Below, piece by piece: positions 12,465 to 20,263 of a DNA stretch of 64,000 nucleotides (within the stretch, counting starts at the first letter, position 1; every line of letters starts with the position of its first letter). The notes beneath the pieces are model-generated. The model was not told the origin of the DNA and searched no databases. It saw only the letters and a program-made list of their open reading frames with translations. Source of the DNA: Neptuniibacter caesariensis. GTDB lineage: Bacteria > Pseudomonadota > Gammaproteobacteria > Pseudomonadales > Balneatricaceae. The stretch covers positions 1,552,031-1,616,030 of the forward strand of contig NZ_CH724125.1 of the NCBI RefSeq assembly GCF_000153345.1, in the 5' to 3' direction. The translations under genes and the position numbers were made by a program.

Positions 12465-12485
12465 TATTTATGACCAAACTGTCTA
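12457..12485 (-). promoter_or_regulatory. Candidate aceE promoter
   Basis: On the minus strand TAGACA (12480-12485) and TAGTAT (12457-12462) are 17 bp apart, matching the -35 and -10 consensus at 5/6 and 4/6. The start site would leave a leader of about 125 nt before the aceE GTG. Confidence 0.4.
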
Positions 12486-12542
12486 CAAAATTACAAAATC
12501 CATCGATTATTTTATAAACAGCTGGGTTTCTACCTTAATAAA

Positions 12543-12557
12543 TGTAGTTTTAGTACA
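12543..12557. promoter_or_regulatory. Second copy of the aceE-upstream palindrome
   Basis: TGTAGTTTTAGTACA is an imperfect inverted repeat. Its reverse complement matches the perfect copy at 12450-12464 at 13 of 15 positions. It lies just past the pdhR stop codon. The 93-bp centre-to-centre spacing is close to nine helical turns. Confidence 0.4.
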
Positions 12558-12573
12558 TCACTTAAGATCTAAA

Positions 12574-13329
12574 CTAAATATTGGCCCGACGTAAAGCTCG
12601 CTCCAAACGCGTATTTTCCCTTTCACCCTCAAGCAACGCCTCTTCGACATAAGCCAGATGATGATGCGCAGCTTGTCGAGCTTTTTCCGGGTCACCTTCG
12701 AGAATAGCATCCATTAGCACTTTGTGCTGATCATGAATTTTTTCGCGGTAATCTGAATTCGGATAGATATTTTTAAGGTTATCCCAGATATGTTCACGCA
12801 ACAGATTAAAAAGCGCCCGCATCATATGCAGTAAAACCATATTATGGGTTGAGGCTGCTATTGCCAGATGGAAATCCACATCGGCATACACCTCTTTTTG
12901 GATCTCTTTAGTGTCATGGTAACGCTGCAGATCATCGTAGCATTTGAGAATAGCTTCTTTATCTGCCGGCGTACTTCGCAATGCTGCGTAATAAGCCGCA
13001 ACACCCTCAAGTGCATGACGAAATTCCAGAAGATCGTACTGAGATTCAGGATGGGTTCTGAATAGTTCCAACAAAGGGTCCGAGAACGATCCACCCAGAT
13101 CCTCAGACACATAGGTGCCACCGCCCTGACGGCTAATTAACAGCCCTTTAGCTGCCAGCTTTTGCACAGCTTCACGCAGTGACGGACGTGATACTTCAAA
13201 CTGCTTTGCCAGCTCCCTCTCCGGCGGTAGTTTCTGACCTGGTTTAAGGGTCCCTTCCAGAATCATGGCTTCCATCTGCTCCATGATCACATCAGAAATT
13301 TTTGGTTGTTTAACCCTACTGTAGCCCAT
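12574..13329 (-). CDS. pdhR: Pyruvate-responsive GntR/FadR-family repressor PdhR
   Basis: PdhR represses pyruvate dehydrogenase genes and is released by pyruvate in E. coli. The 251-residue protein has the GntR winged helix-turn-helix at about residues 8-75 (PGQKLPPERELAKQFEVSRPSLREA, split here by conservation) and a C-terminal FCD ligand-binding domain. The segment PESQYDLLEFRHALEG and the following AAYYAALRST are nearly the same as E. coli PdhR, which favours PdhR over LldR. It precedes aceE-aceF, as in E. coli. A PdhR-type box lies 20-34 bp before its own start, which implies autoregulation. Divergent to it are the TRAP and dld genes, which carry a second box. Confidence 0.92.
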   Translation of the reverse strand: MGYSRVKQPKISDVIMEQMEAMILEGTLKPGQKLPPERELAKQFEVSRPSLREAVQKLAAKGLLISRQGGGTYVSEDLGGSFSDPLLELFRTHPESQYDLLEFRHALEGVAAYYAALRSTPADKEAILKCYDDLQRYHDTKEIQKEVYADVDFHLAIAASTHNMVLLHMMRALFNLLREHIWDNLKNIYPNSDYREKIHDQHKVLMDAILEGDPEKARQAAHHHLAYVEEALLEGERENTRLERALRRANI

Positions 13330-13348
13330 CTGTAATACTCGAAATTAT

Positions 13349-13363
13349 ATTGGTAAGACCAAT
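13349..13363. promoter_or_regulatory. PdhR-type operator beside pdhR
   Basis: ATTGGTAAGACCAAT is a perfect 6-3-6 inverted repeat and an exact match to the E. coli PdhR consensus ATTGGTNNNACCAAT. It lies 20-34 bp ahead of the pdhR start codon. Confidence 0.88.
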
Positions 13364-13367
13364 AAGA

Positions 13368-13396
13368 ATAGTAAAGGAAAGCACTCAGACAACACA
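13368..13396 (-). promoter_or_regulatory. Candidate pdhR promoter
   Basis: On the minus strand TTGTCT and TATTCT are 16 bp apart, each matching 4 of 6 consensus bases. The operator at 13349-13363 would lie at the start of the transcript, a normal position for repression. The hexamers themselves are weak. Confidence 0.35.
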
Positions 13397-13527
13397 ACTG
13401 TGTACGCGTGTTTTTTTATTAATTACACCAACAAGACACTCTTTAACAAGCCCTAAATTTATAGGGCAGCTCAAACATAGCGCAAAAAATTTTTTTTAGT
13501 CTATATTGGATTCAGCGAAAAAAAACA

Positions 13528-13557
13528 TTGACATCCCCTGCTCAAAAAAAATACAGT
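13528..13557 (+). promoter_or_regulatory. Candidate dctPQM promoter
   Basis: TTGACA (13528-13533) is an exact -35. TACAGT (13552-13557) is a 4/6 -10 at 18-bp spacing. An A-tract lies directly upstream of the -35. The predicted start near 13564 puts the second PdhR box at about +12 to +28. Confidence 0.55.
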
Positions 13558-13575
13558 AAGAAGTCTCTGATGGTA

Positions 13576-13592
13576 AATTGGTAATACCAATT
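13576..13592. promoter_or_regulatory. PdhR-type operator ahead of the TRAP transporter genes
   Basis: AATTGGTAATACCAATT is a perfect 7-3-7 inverted repeat that contains the full PdhR consensus. It is 228 bp centre to centre from the box beside pdhR and lies just downstream of the dctP promoter, where a bound repressor would block initiation or elongation. Confidence 0.88.
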
Positions 13593-13692
13593 GAGATTGA
13601 CGCAGTGCAAAAGAGGTTCCTACAGGTCAAAGCCTCTCTCCTAAAATTGCGTTAAATACTAAATATAAAAATGAATCTCTAGAGGATGTGAC

Positions 13693-14763
13693 ATGAAAAA
13701 GTTCGCCAAGTCTCTGATCTCTGCAGCTGTTGTTACTGCTGCTGTTGCAGGCACCACAGCTCCAGCACAGGCTGCTGACAAACTGCTTCTGAAAACTCCA
13801 ATCGCTTTCGGCTCTCACCTTCCAGCTCTGGGTACTCCAATCGTTTGGGTTGCAGATCAGCTGAAACTGGTTAGTGACGGCAAAGTAAAAATGAAGATCT
13901 ACGAACCAGGCAAGCTGGTAAGTCCTAAAGAGATTCTGGACGCAGTATCTTCTGGTAAAGTTAACTCCGGTTACTCAACTGCTGGTTACTGGCAGGGCAA
14001 AATGCCTGCAGCGGCACTGTTCTCTGCAGTTCCTTTCGGTCCAGAAGCGGGTGAGTACATGGCTTGGTTGTACTACGGTAACGGCATGAACCTGTATCAG
14101 GAAATGTACGATACTGCTGGTTACAACGTAAAAGTTCTTCCTTGTGCAATCATCTCTCCTGAAACATCTGGCTGGTTCTCTAAGCCAATCGAAAAGCCTG
14201 AAGATCTGAAAGGTCTGAACATGCGCTTCTTCGGTCTGGGTGCTTCTGTAATGGAGAAACTGGGCGTTGGTACAGTTCAGCTGCCTGGTGGTGAAATCTT
14301 CGGTGCTCTTGAAAAAGGCGCAATCGACGCTTCTGAGTTCTCTCAGCCAGCAATCGACCAGCGTCTTGGTTTCCACAAGATCGTTAAGTACAACTACTTC
14401 CCAGGCTGGCACCAGCAGGCGACAGTATTCGAACTACTGATCAACAAAGACACTTGGGGCAAGATGAGCAAAGGTCAGCAAGCTCTGGTTGAAACAACTT
14501 GTAAAGCTTCTATGACTAACGCTATCGCTGAAGGTGAAGCAATGCAGTTCCCAGTAATGCAGAAAGCCGCTGATAACGGTGTGCAGATCCGCTACTGGAA
14601 CCAGACAATGCTGGATACTTTCAAATCTACTTGGGATGAAGTTGTTGCAGAGAAAACAGCTGCAGACCCATTCTTCAAGAAAGTATGGGATGACATGAGC
14701 ACATTCCGCTCTGGTTACGATCTGTGGGAAGCTAACGCATTCCTGCCACGCGCAACCAAGTAA
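13693..14763 (+). CDS. dctP: TRAP transporter solute-binding protein DctP, probably for lactate/pyruvate-type 2-hydroxy or 2-oxo acids
   Basis: This is the periplasmic receptor of a tripartite TRAP transporter. The 356-residue precursor has a clear signal peptide (Lys-rich start, hydrophobic stretch, APAQAA cleavage region near residue 28). The conserved carboxylate-binding arginine of DctP proteins is Arg178 in LKGLNMRFFGLGASV. AGAGGA before the ATG is a good ribosome binding site. The ligand is not readable from sequence. Context argues for a monocarboxylate such as lactate or pyruvate: dctQ, dctM and D-lactate dehydrogenase follow, and a PdhR box precedes. A strong hairpin after the stop suggests that dctP is made in excess of the membrane subunits. 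Confidence 0.9.
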   Translation: MKKFAKSLISAAVVTAAVAGTTAPAQAADKLLLKTPIAFGSHLPALGTPIVWVADQLKLVSDGKVKMKIYEPGKLVSPKEILDAVSSGKVNSGYSTAGYWQGKMPAAALFSAVPFGPEAGEYMAWLYYGNGMNLYQEMYDTAGYNVKVLPCAIISPETSGWFSKPIEKPEDLKGLNMRFFGLGASVMEKLGVGTVQLPGGEIFGALEKGAIDASEFSQPAIDQRLGFHKIVKYNYFPGWHQQATVFELLINKDTWGKMSKGQQALVETTCKASMTNAIAEGEAMQFPVMQKAADNGVQIRYWNQTMLDTFKSTWDEVVAEKTAADPFFKKVWDDMSTFRSGYDLWEANAFLPRATK

Positions 14764-14804
14764 TCCAAAAACGCCGGTAGCAGCCCAGCTTACCGGTGTC
14801 TCTT

Positions 14805-14830
14805 AAGGGGCGGCTTAGGCCGCCCCTTTT
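14805..14830 (+). terminator. Terminator or attenuator between dctP and dctQ
   Basis: GGGGCGGC and GCCGCCCC form a GC-rich stem with a 4-base loop, extended by AA/TT and followed by TTTT. Another hairpin, CCGGTA/TACCGG at 14774-14796, lies just before it. With no clear promoter before dctQ, partial read-through is likely. Confidence 0.75.
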
Positions 14831-14927
14831 GCTTAAGCCATATTCTATAACTATAAATAAGTCAGAGCTGTGGATCCCATGTCCCTACAGCATCCTACTC
14901 TGACATAAATAGCGAAGGTAAGTTTCG

Positions 14928-15455
14928 GTGACTGAAAACGAAAAACTGACCCCAGTACCACTCGCTGATGCAATCGACAATTTCATTAAGCGCATTGGTA
15001 TGTCCGTCGCTTGGGTATACGTTGTTCTGGTTCTGGTAATTATGCTGCAGGTTATCCTGCGTAAAGGTTTTGCCAGTGGCTTGATCGCTCTTGAGGAACT
15101 GCAGTGGCATCTGTATTCCATCGGCGTAATGTTTGGTTTGTCTTATGCACAGACAACCAATTCCCACATCCGCGTAGACCTGTTTTATTCTCGTTTGAGA
15201 GCTAAAACAAAACGTATCATCGAAGTTATCAGCATCCCTACTATGGTGCTGCCATTTATCGTGATCATCTTCCTGCAGGGTATCGACTTCACTGCAGAAT
15301 CCTACCGTGTAAATGAGGCGTCTGAAGCAGCTTCAGGCCTGCCATACCGATGGGCTATGAAATCAGTAATTCCTATTAGCTTTGCACTTTTGGGATTGGC
15401 TGTTATTTCAAGATTTATACGTGATATTACATTGTTGATTAAAGGTGATGACTGA
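14928..15455 (+). CDS. dctQ: TRAP transporter small membrane subunit DctQ
   Basis: DctQ is the four-helix membrane subunit that joins the large channel DctM. The 175-residue protein shows hydrophobic segments near residues 25-48, 60-78, 95-118 and 145-165. The family-typical EELQWHLYSIGVMFGLSYA segment is present in the middle. Translation starts at GTG (14928) with AAGGTAAG upstream. Its TGA overlaps the ATG of dctM by one base, so the two are translationally coupled. It lies 164 bp after dctP, beyond the attenuator hairpin. Confidence 0.9.
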   Translation: MTENEKLTPVPLADAIDNFIKRIGMSVAWVYVVLVLVIMLQVILRKGFASGLIALEELQWHLYSIGVMFGLSYAQTTNSHIRVDLFYSRLRAKTKRIIEVISIPTMVLPFIVIIFLQGIDFTAESYRVNEASEAASGLPYRWAMKSVIPISFALLGLAVISRFIRDITLLIKGDD

Positions 15456-16837
15456 TGGATGCGAATGAAGTTCTCGTAATCGCGATGTTCCTTTCGTTCA
15501 TCGCGCTACTATTTACAGGTATTCCTGTTGCCTGGGTATTGGGCGGCATCGGAATAATCTTTGCTTTTCTGGGTCAGTTCACTGACTCATACATGGATAC
15601 AATGACGGGTCTGGATTACACCACACTGGGACTGGTGGTTAACCGTCTATGGACCATAATGGAAAACTGGATACTAGTGGCACTCCCCATGTTCATATTT
15701 ATGGGGATCATGCTGGATAAATCGGGTGTTGCTGAACGCCTGATGAAATCGATGCAGGAACTGTTCGGCCGCGTCCATGGTGGTCTGGCTATTACGGTTA
15801 CTGCAATTGGTATTATCCTGGCCGCATCTACAGGTATCATCGGTGCGTCAGTTGTACTTCTGGCGGTTATGTCGCTGCCGGCTATGACTAAGCAAGGCTA
15901 TAACATGCCTCTTGCCCTAGGTACGATTGCATCTGCAGGTACACTGGGCATCCTGATCCCACCAAGCATCATGTTGGTGATCATGGCTGATCAGCTGGGC
16001 CTATCTGTAGGTGACCTGTTTATGGGTGCGGTATTCCCAGGCCTGATGCTGGGTGCATTCTATATCATCTACATCGTTGCTCGCGGCATTATCAATCCTT
16101 CGCACATGCCTGTTCCTGATGATGCTAAACGTGTGACGTTTGGCATTTTCTTCAACGTTCTAAAAGATGTACTGCCAACTGTACTGCTGATTTTTGTTGT
16201 ATTGGGCTCTATCTTTGCTGGTATTGCTACACCAACGGAAGCCGCAGGTGTAGGCGCATTCGGTGCGACACTACTGGCAATGTACAATAAGAAGTTCAAC
16301 TTCAAGGTTCTTCATGAAGTTGTTGGCGGAACAATGAACACCACCGCTTATATCTTCGCTATCTTTATCGGTGCAACCTGTTTTGCCCTGGTATTGCGAG
16401 AGCTGGGCGGTGACGAGATGATCGAAGAATTCCTGACAGGTCTGCCATTTGGCCCTTATGGAATTATCTTCTTCATTCTGGGTGTTATCTTCCTACTGGG
16501 CTTCTTCCTGGACTGGATCGAAATCACGCTGATTATCCTGCCATTGCTGGCACCGGTTATTTCGGCCTTAGGATTAGATATCTCCGCACCGGGTATTGAT
16601 AACCCAGAGCTGGTTTGGTTCGTCATGCTTGTCGCCATGGCCTTGCAAACCTCGTTCTTAACCCCCCCCGTCGGGTTCGCACTCTTCTACCTTAAAGGTG
16701 TGTGCCCACCGAACGTTAAGATCACTGATATTTATAAAGGTGTAACTCCTTTCATCATTCTTCAGCTGATTGCACTACTGGTATTGGTTTTCTGGCCGCA
16801 GATCGTTCTTTGGCTACCAACCATCGCCTATAGCTAA
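15455..16837 (+). CDS. dctM: TRAP transporter large membrane subunit DctM
   Basis: DctM is the ion-coupled channel subunit of the TRAP system. The 460-residue protein has about 12 predicted membrane helices. Conserved features are the GIPVAW segment near the N-terminus, GTLGILIPPSIMLV near the middle and TPTEAAGVGAFGA, all hallmarks of the family. The start overlaps the dctQ stop (TGATG). After the gene, a 12-bp stem (16847-16879) without a U-tract separates it from dld 94 bp downstream. Confidence 0.94.
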   Translation: MDANEVLVIAMFLSFIALLFTGIPVAWVLGGIGIIFAFLGQFTDSYMDTMTGLDYTTLGLVVNRLWTIMENWILVALPMFIFMGIMLDKSGVAERLMKSMQELFGRVHGGLAITVTAIGIILAASTGIIGASVVLLAVMSLPAMTKQGYNMPLALGTIASAGTLGILIPPSIMLVIMADQLGLSVGDLFMGAVFPGLMLGAFYIIYIVARGIINPSHMPVPDDAKRVTFGIFFNVLKDVLPTVLLIFVVLGSIFAGIATPTEAAGVGAFGATLLAMYNKKFNFKVLHEVVGGTMNTTAYIFAIFIGATCFALVLRELGGDEMIEEFLTGLPFGPYGIIFFILGVIFLLGFFLDWIEITLIILPLLAPVISALGLDISAPGIDNPELVWFVMLVAMALQTSFLTPPVGFALFYLKGVCPPNVKITDIYKGVTPFIILQLIALLVLVFWPQIVLWLPTIAYS

Positions 16838-16846
16838 TCAAGCTAC

Positions 16847-16879
16847 GTCACTCCGGGCTTACACCAGGCCTGGAGTGAC
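16847..16879 (+). other. Strong stem-loop between dctM and dld, no U-tract
   Basis: GTCACTCCGGGC pairs with GCCTGGAGTGAC (12 bp, one G-U) around a 9-base loop. It lacks a T run, so it looks more like an mRNA processing or stabilising element than a terminator. Confidence 0.55.
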
Positions 16880-16931
16880 AACTCATAATAAATAGGCCGC
16901 AGAGCCAGATAAAAATAGTTAAGAGTGCGTC

Positions 16932-18635
16932 ATGTCTAACCATAATTTTGTCGATGAGCTTATCTCGATTCTGGGTGAGAAAAATGTTCTTACCGGAGAA
17001 AATCAGACTGAACATTATCGTACAGGATTCCGTTCAGGCCAGGGCTCTGCCCTAGCTGTCGTGTTCCCAACCACACTTCTTGATCAGTGGAAAGTACTTA
17101 ATGCCTGTGTAAAAGCAGATAAGATTGTGATCATGCAGGCCGCTAATACTGGCCTCACCGAAGGTTCGACCCCGAGCGGTGAAGATTATGATCGTGAAAT
17201 AGTGGTAATTAACACCACACGCATGGATAAGATCTATCTGCTCGATGAAGGCAACCAAATCATTAGCTTTCCCGGCGCTACACTGTTTACCCTGGAAAAG
17301 ATGCTCAAGCCAATAAACCGTGCACCTCACTCAGTGATAGGCTCTTCCTGTATTGGCGCCTCCATTGTTGGTGGTATCGCTAATAACTCTGGCGGCGCGT
17401 TAGTACAACGTGGCCCGGCTTACACTGAATTGTCTCTGTTTGCTCAGCTTAATGATGCAGGCGAACTGGAATTGGTTAACCACTTAGGTATTGACCTTGG
17501 GGAAACCCCAGAAGAGATTCTGACCAACCTTGAGCAACGCAATTTTGCGGACACTGACGTTAAAGCCAGCACAGAGAAAGCGTCGGCTAATGATTACCCT
17601 GAGATCGTCAGGGATGTCGATGCAGACACACCTGCTCGCTATAACGCTGATACCAGCCGCCTGTATGAATCAAGCGGCTGTGCAGGCAAAGTGGGCGTAT
17701 TCGCGGTTCGTTTGGATACTTTCCCAGTTGCGAACAAGGAACAGGTTTACTACATCGGCACCAATGACCCTCAGGAACTGACCGATATTCGACGTCATAT
17801 ACTTCAGCACTTCGAAAATCTGCCTGAAGTTGCCGAGTATATGCATAAAGACATTTACGATATTGCTGAAAAGTACGGCAAAGATACGTTCATGATGATT
17901 AATTACTTCGGAACGGATCCACTGCCAAAACTATTCGCGATAAAAGGCAAAATCGCTGCGTACCTAAACAAAATCAGCTTCCTGCCAAAGGATATTCCTG
18001 ATCGAGTTATGCAATTTGCTTGCAAGCTGTGGCCAAACATTATTCCAAAGCGCATGCGAGACTTCCGTGAAAAGTATGATCACTACCTTGTTCTGAAAAT
18101 GAGCGATGGTGGCATCAAAGAAGCGGATAAATTCCTGAAGCAATTCTTTGCAGCTAGCGATAAAGGCGACTATTTCGAATGTGATGCGGATGAAGCGAAA
18201 AAAGCCTACCTACACCGCTTTGCCGCTGCCGGTGCCGCAATTCGCTATCAGATTATTCACCAGAATGAAGTAGAAGATATTCTGGCATTGGATATCGCCC
18301 TGCGACGCAATGATCCCGATTGGGTTGAAAATTTACCTGAAGAGATCAGTCAGCATATCGTTCATTCACTCTATTACGGGCACTTTATGTGTCACGTGTT
18401 CCATCAGGATTACATCCTGAAAAAGGGCGCTGACGGTAAAGCCGTGAAAAAGATGATGCTGGATCTGCTTAAGGAGAAAGGAGCCAAGTATCCTGCTGAA
18501 CATAATGTTGGGCATCTTTACGAAGCAGAAGAAGGACTACAAAACTTCTACTTCGATCTTGACCCAACTAATAGCTTTAACCCTGGTATTGGTAAAACAC
18601 AAAAGACACGCTGTGGTTGTGGCACGCCTCATTAA
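16932..18635 (+). CDS. dld: Quinone-dependent D-lactate dehydrogenase
   Basis: Dld is a peripheral membrane FAD enzyme that oxidises D-lactate to pyruvate and passes electrons to quinone. The 567-residue length matches E. coli Dld. The FAD-binding PCMH domain (about 1-270) includes AANTGLTEGSTPSG and SVIGSSCIGASIVGG followed by NNSGGALVQRGPAYTE. The membrane-binding and C-terminal cap domains follow. The protein ends in an unusual Cys-containing KTRCGCGTPH tail. It lies behind the TRAP genes, so imported lactate would become pyruvate, the PdhR effector and PDH substrate. A palindrome, GCCTCATTAATGAGGC, covers the stop codon (18626-18641). Confidence 0.95.
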   Translation: MSNHNFVDELISILGEKNVLTGENQTEHYRTGFRSGQGSALAVVFPTTLLDQWKVLNACVKADKIVIMQAANTGLTEGSTPSGEDYDREIVVINTTRMDKIYLLDEGNQIISFPGATLFTLEKMLKPINRAPHSVIGSSCIGASIVGGIANNSGGALVQRGPAYTELSLFAQLNDAGELELVNHLGIDLGETPEEILTNLEQRNFADTDVKASTEKASANDYPEIVRDVDADTPARYNADTSRLYESSGCAGKVGVFAVRLDTFPVANKEQVYYIGTNDPQELTDIRRHILQHFENLPEVAEYMHKDIYDIAEKYGKDTFMMINYFGTDPLPKLFAIKGKIAAYLNKISFLPKDIPDRVMQFACKLWPNIIPKRMRDFREKYDHYLVLKMSDGGIKEADKFLKQFFAASDKGDYFECDADEAKKAYLHRFAAAGAAIRYQIIHQNEVEDILALDIALRRNDPDWVENLPEEISQHIVHSLYYGHFMCHVFHQDYILKKGADGKAVKKMMLDLLKEKGAKYPAEHNVGHLYEAEEGLQNFYFDLDPTNSFNPGIGKTQKTRCGCGTPH

Positions 18636-18683
18636 TGAGGCTTCACCCACAAAAATATTGAGCTAGGTCTATCAAACAATGAG

Positions 18684-18749
18684 TAATTCTTAGCCCTTAA
18701 AAACTAAGTGCTAGAATGACCTAAACACAATACTTTAGTCTAAGAATTA
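18684..18749. repeat. 10-bp inverted repeat flanking the usp promoter region
   Basis: TAATTCTTAG (18684-18693) and CTAAGAATTA (18740-18749) are exact reverse complements 46 bp apart. A possible -10, TAGAAT (18712-18717), lies between them, and the second arm ends just before the usp Shine-Dalgarno AAAGGA. Confidence 0.45.
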
Positions 18750-18763
18750 TAAAGGAACTGATC

Positions 18764-19252
18764 ATGGCACTCCCAGATATTAAAACTATTCTTTATGCGA
18801 CTTCTTTAGGTAAACACACTCGCCCTGTTTTCCGCCAGGCAGTGAAGCAAGCAATGCAAAATGACGCCAAGATCGTAATGCTTCACGTGGTAGAGCCTAT
18901 GGGAGAAATGGGTCACGCCCTCATCCAGAACTACGTTTCTGAAGATCTGATCAAACAGATGCACGATGAAGGCATTAAAGAGATCCACAAGAACATGCAG
19001 GAACGTATCGAAAAGTTCTGCGCTGATGAGATGCAAAGCCTGGAAAACCCTGTTGTGCTGAACGTTGAGCACAAAGTTGCTGAAGGTAACCACACCGATT
19101 CAATTCTGGATGCTGCTCAGGCGGTAAACGCAGATATGATCGTGATGGGTGCTGAAAACCGCTTTGGTCATCACAGCCATACTAGCCAGCAGGTTATGCG
19201 CCATGCCAAAATACCTGTATTGGTTGTTCCAACCGGTAAAGAGTTTGACTAA
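18764..19252 (+). CDS. Universal stress protein, UspA family
   Basis: A single-domain Usp fold of 162 residues. The start DIKTILYATSLGKHTRP is the usual first strand and nucleotide-pocket loop. Near the C-terminus, DMIVMGAENRFGHHSH plus HAKIPVLVVP resembles the G2xG9xG(S/T) ATP-binding motif of the family, though the spacing is not ideal. Such proteins help cells survive starvation or energy stress; the precise role here is unknown. It has its own leader with AAAGGA before the ATG and lies 128 bp downstream of dld on the same strand, so it could respond to the same metabolic state. Confidence 0.85.
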   Translation: MALPDIKTILYATSLGKHTRPVFRQAVKQAMQNDAKIVMLHVVEPMGEMGHALIQNYVSEDLIKQMHDEGIKEIHKNMQERIEKFCADEMQSLENPVVLNVEHKVAEGNHTDSILDAAQAVNADMIVMGAENRFGHHSHTSQQVMRHAKIPVLVVPTGKEFD

Positions 19253-19312
19253 TTAGTTAGACTTAAACCCGCTCATGCGCAGACCTTGCGCCCAGATAAG
19301 GATAGTTTGTAA

Positions 19313-20203
19313 ATGGAAGCTCAAGGTCTGCTAATTGAAAGAATCTTCCTTACCGTTTTTCCTCTAGTGGCTATTGTCACTGTCGGCTTTATATACGCCC
19401 GTCGCTACAAGCCAGATATGAATGTAGCGAATCAGATCAATATCGATGTATTCGTTCCCGCCCTAATTTTTGCAGTACTATCGGCGGAATCATTTGACCT
19501 GATCAAGTATCAATCACTTGCAATCGGAGCCGCCATTGTCGTGCTCGGATCTGGCCTTCTGCTATTGCCTTTTTGCCGGCTATTTAAGGTTCATCCAAAA
19601 ACCTTTATTCCACCTATGATGTTCAGTAACAGCGGCAATCTCGGGATTCCGCTCATTGTTCTGGCATTTGGCGAGCATGCACTTCAAGCCGCTGTTGTAT
19701 TGTTTCTGGTTGAAAATGTTCTTCATTTTACCGTTGGTATTTATATACTCGACCACAAAACCCGCTTATTAAACCTTCTTAGAATGCCGATGATTGTTGC
19801 GACAATTCTGGGATTAGTCTGGAGCGGTTTTAATTTACCTATTCCTGAATCCGTGCACACATTCATCGACATGCTCGGTCAGATCGCCATTCCATTGATG
19901 CTATTTGCCCTAGGTGTTCGCATGACGAGTGTCGACTTCAGCAACTGGCGCATCGGTACTTATAGTGCGGTTCTCTGTCCACTTAGCGGCATAGCCATCG
20001 CTTTACTCTGTCAGCAATTCCTACAACTTGATCCTGTTCAACTTGCTTATCTGGTTGTGTTTGGCGCCTTACCACCCGCTGTGCTGAACTATATGATTGC
20101 GGAACGTTACAATCAGGAGCCGCACCAGGTTGCCTCAATCGTTCTGCTCGGCAATATGGGTAGCCTTATTTTTATTCCGTTAACACTGGCCTTCGTTCTA
20201 TAG
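19313..20203 (+). CDS. AEC-family membrane transporter
   Basis: The 296-residue protein is almost entirely hydrophobic, with about ten membrane segments. It has the two-halved architecture of the auxin efflux carrier family. PPMMFSNSGNLGIPLIVLAFG is the conserved N-terminal motif, and LGQIAIPLMLFALGVRM is the start of the second half. Bacterial members move organic acids such as malate or malonate; the substrate here cannot be told. TAAGGA precedes the ATG. Its place after lactate genes and before a sugar kinase is compatible with export or uptake of a carboxylate, but that is inference. Confidence 0.85.
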   Translation: MEAQGLLIERIFLTVFPLVAIVTVGFIYARRYKPDMNVANQINIDVFVPALIFAVLSAESFDLIKYQSLAIGAAIVVLGSGLLLLPFCRLFKVHPKTFIPPMMFSNSGNLGIPLIVLAFGEHALQAAVVLFLVENVLHFTVGIYILDHKTRLLNLLRMPMIVATILGLVWSGFNLPIPESVHTFIDMLGQIAIPLMLFALGVRMTSVDFSNWRIGTYSAVLCPLSGIAIALLCQQFLQLDPVQLAYLVVFGALPPAVLNYMIAERYNQEPHQVASIVLLGNMGSLIFIPLTLAFVL

Positions 20204-20263
20204 CCCTGGCTCCGCTCTCCGGGGTTAGATAATATGTTTCTAACCTAACTAACTTGGCCTGCT

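Larger units (their letters stand above)
13330..13692. promoter_or_regulatory. 363-bp divergent control region of pdhR-aceEF and dctPQM-dld
   Basis: No gene lies here. From left to right it holds a PdhR box next to pdhR, a candidate pdhR promoter, a small hairpin (CCCTA/TAGGG, 13451-13466), long A/T tracts at 13484-13497, 13518-13525 and 13544-13551, the dctP promoter, a second PdhR box and the dctP leader. The tracts suggest curved DNA, and the one just ahead of the -35 could act as an UP element. Confidence 0.7.
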
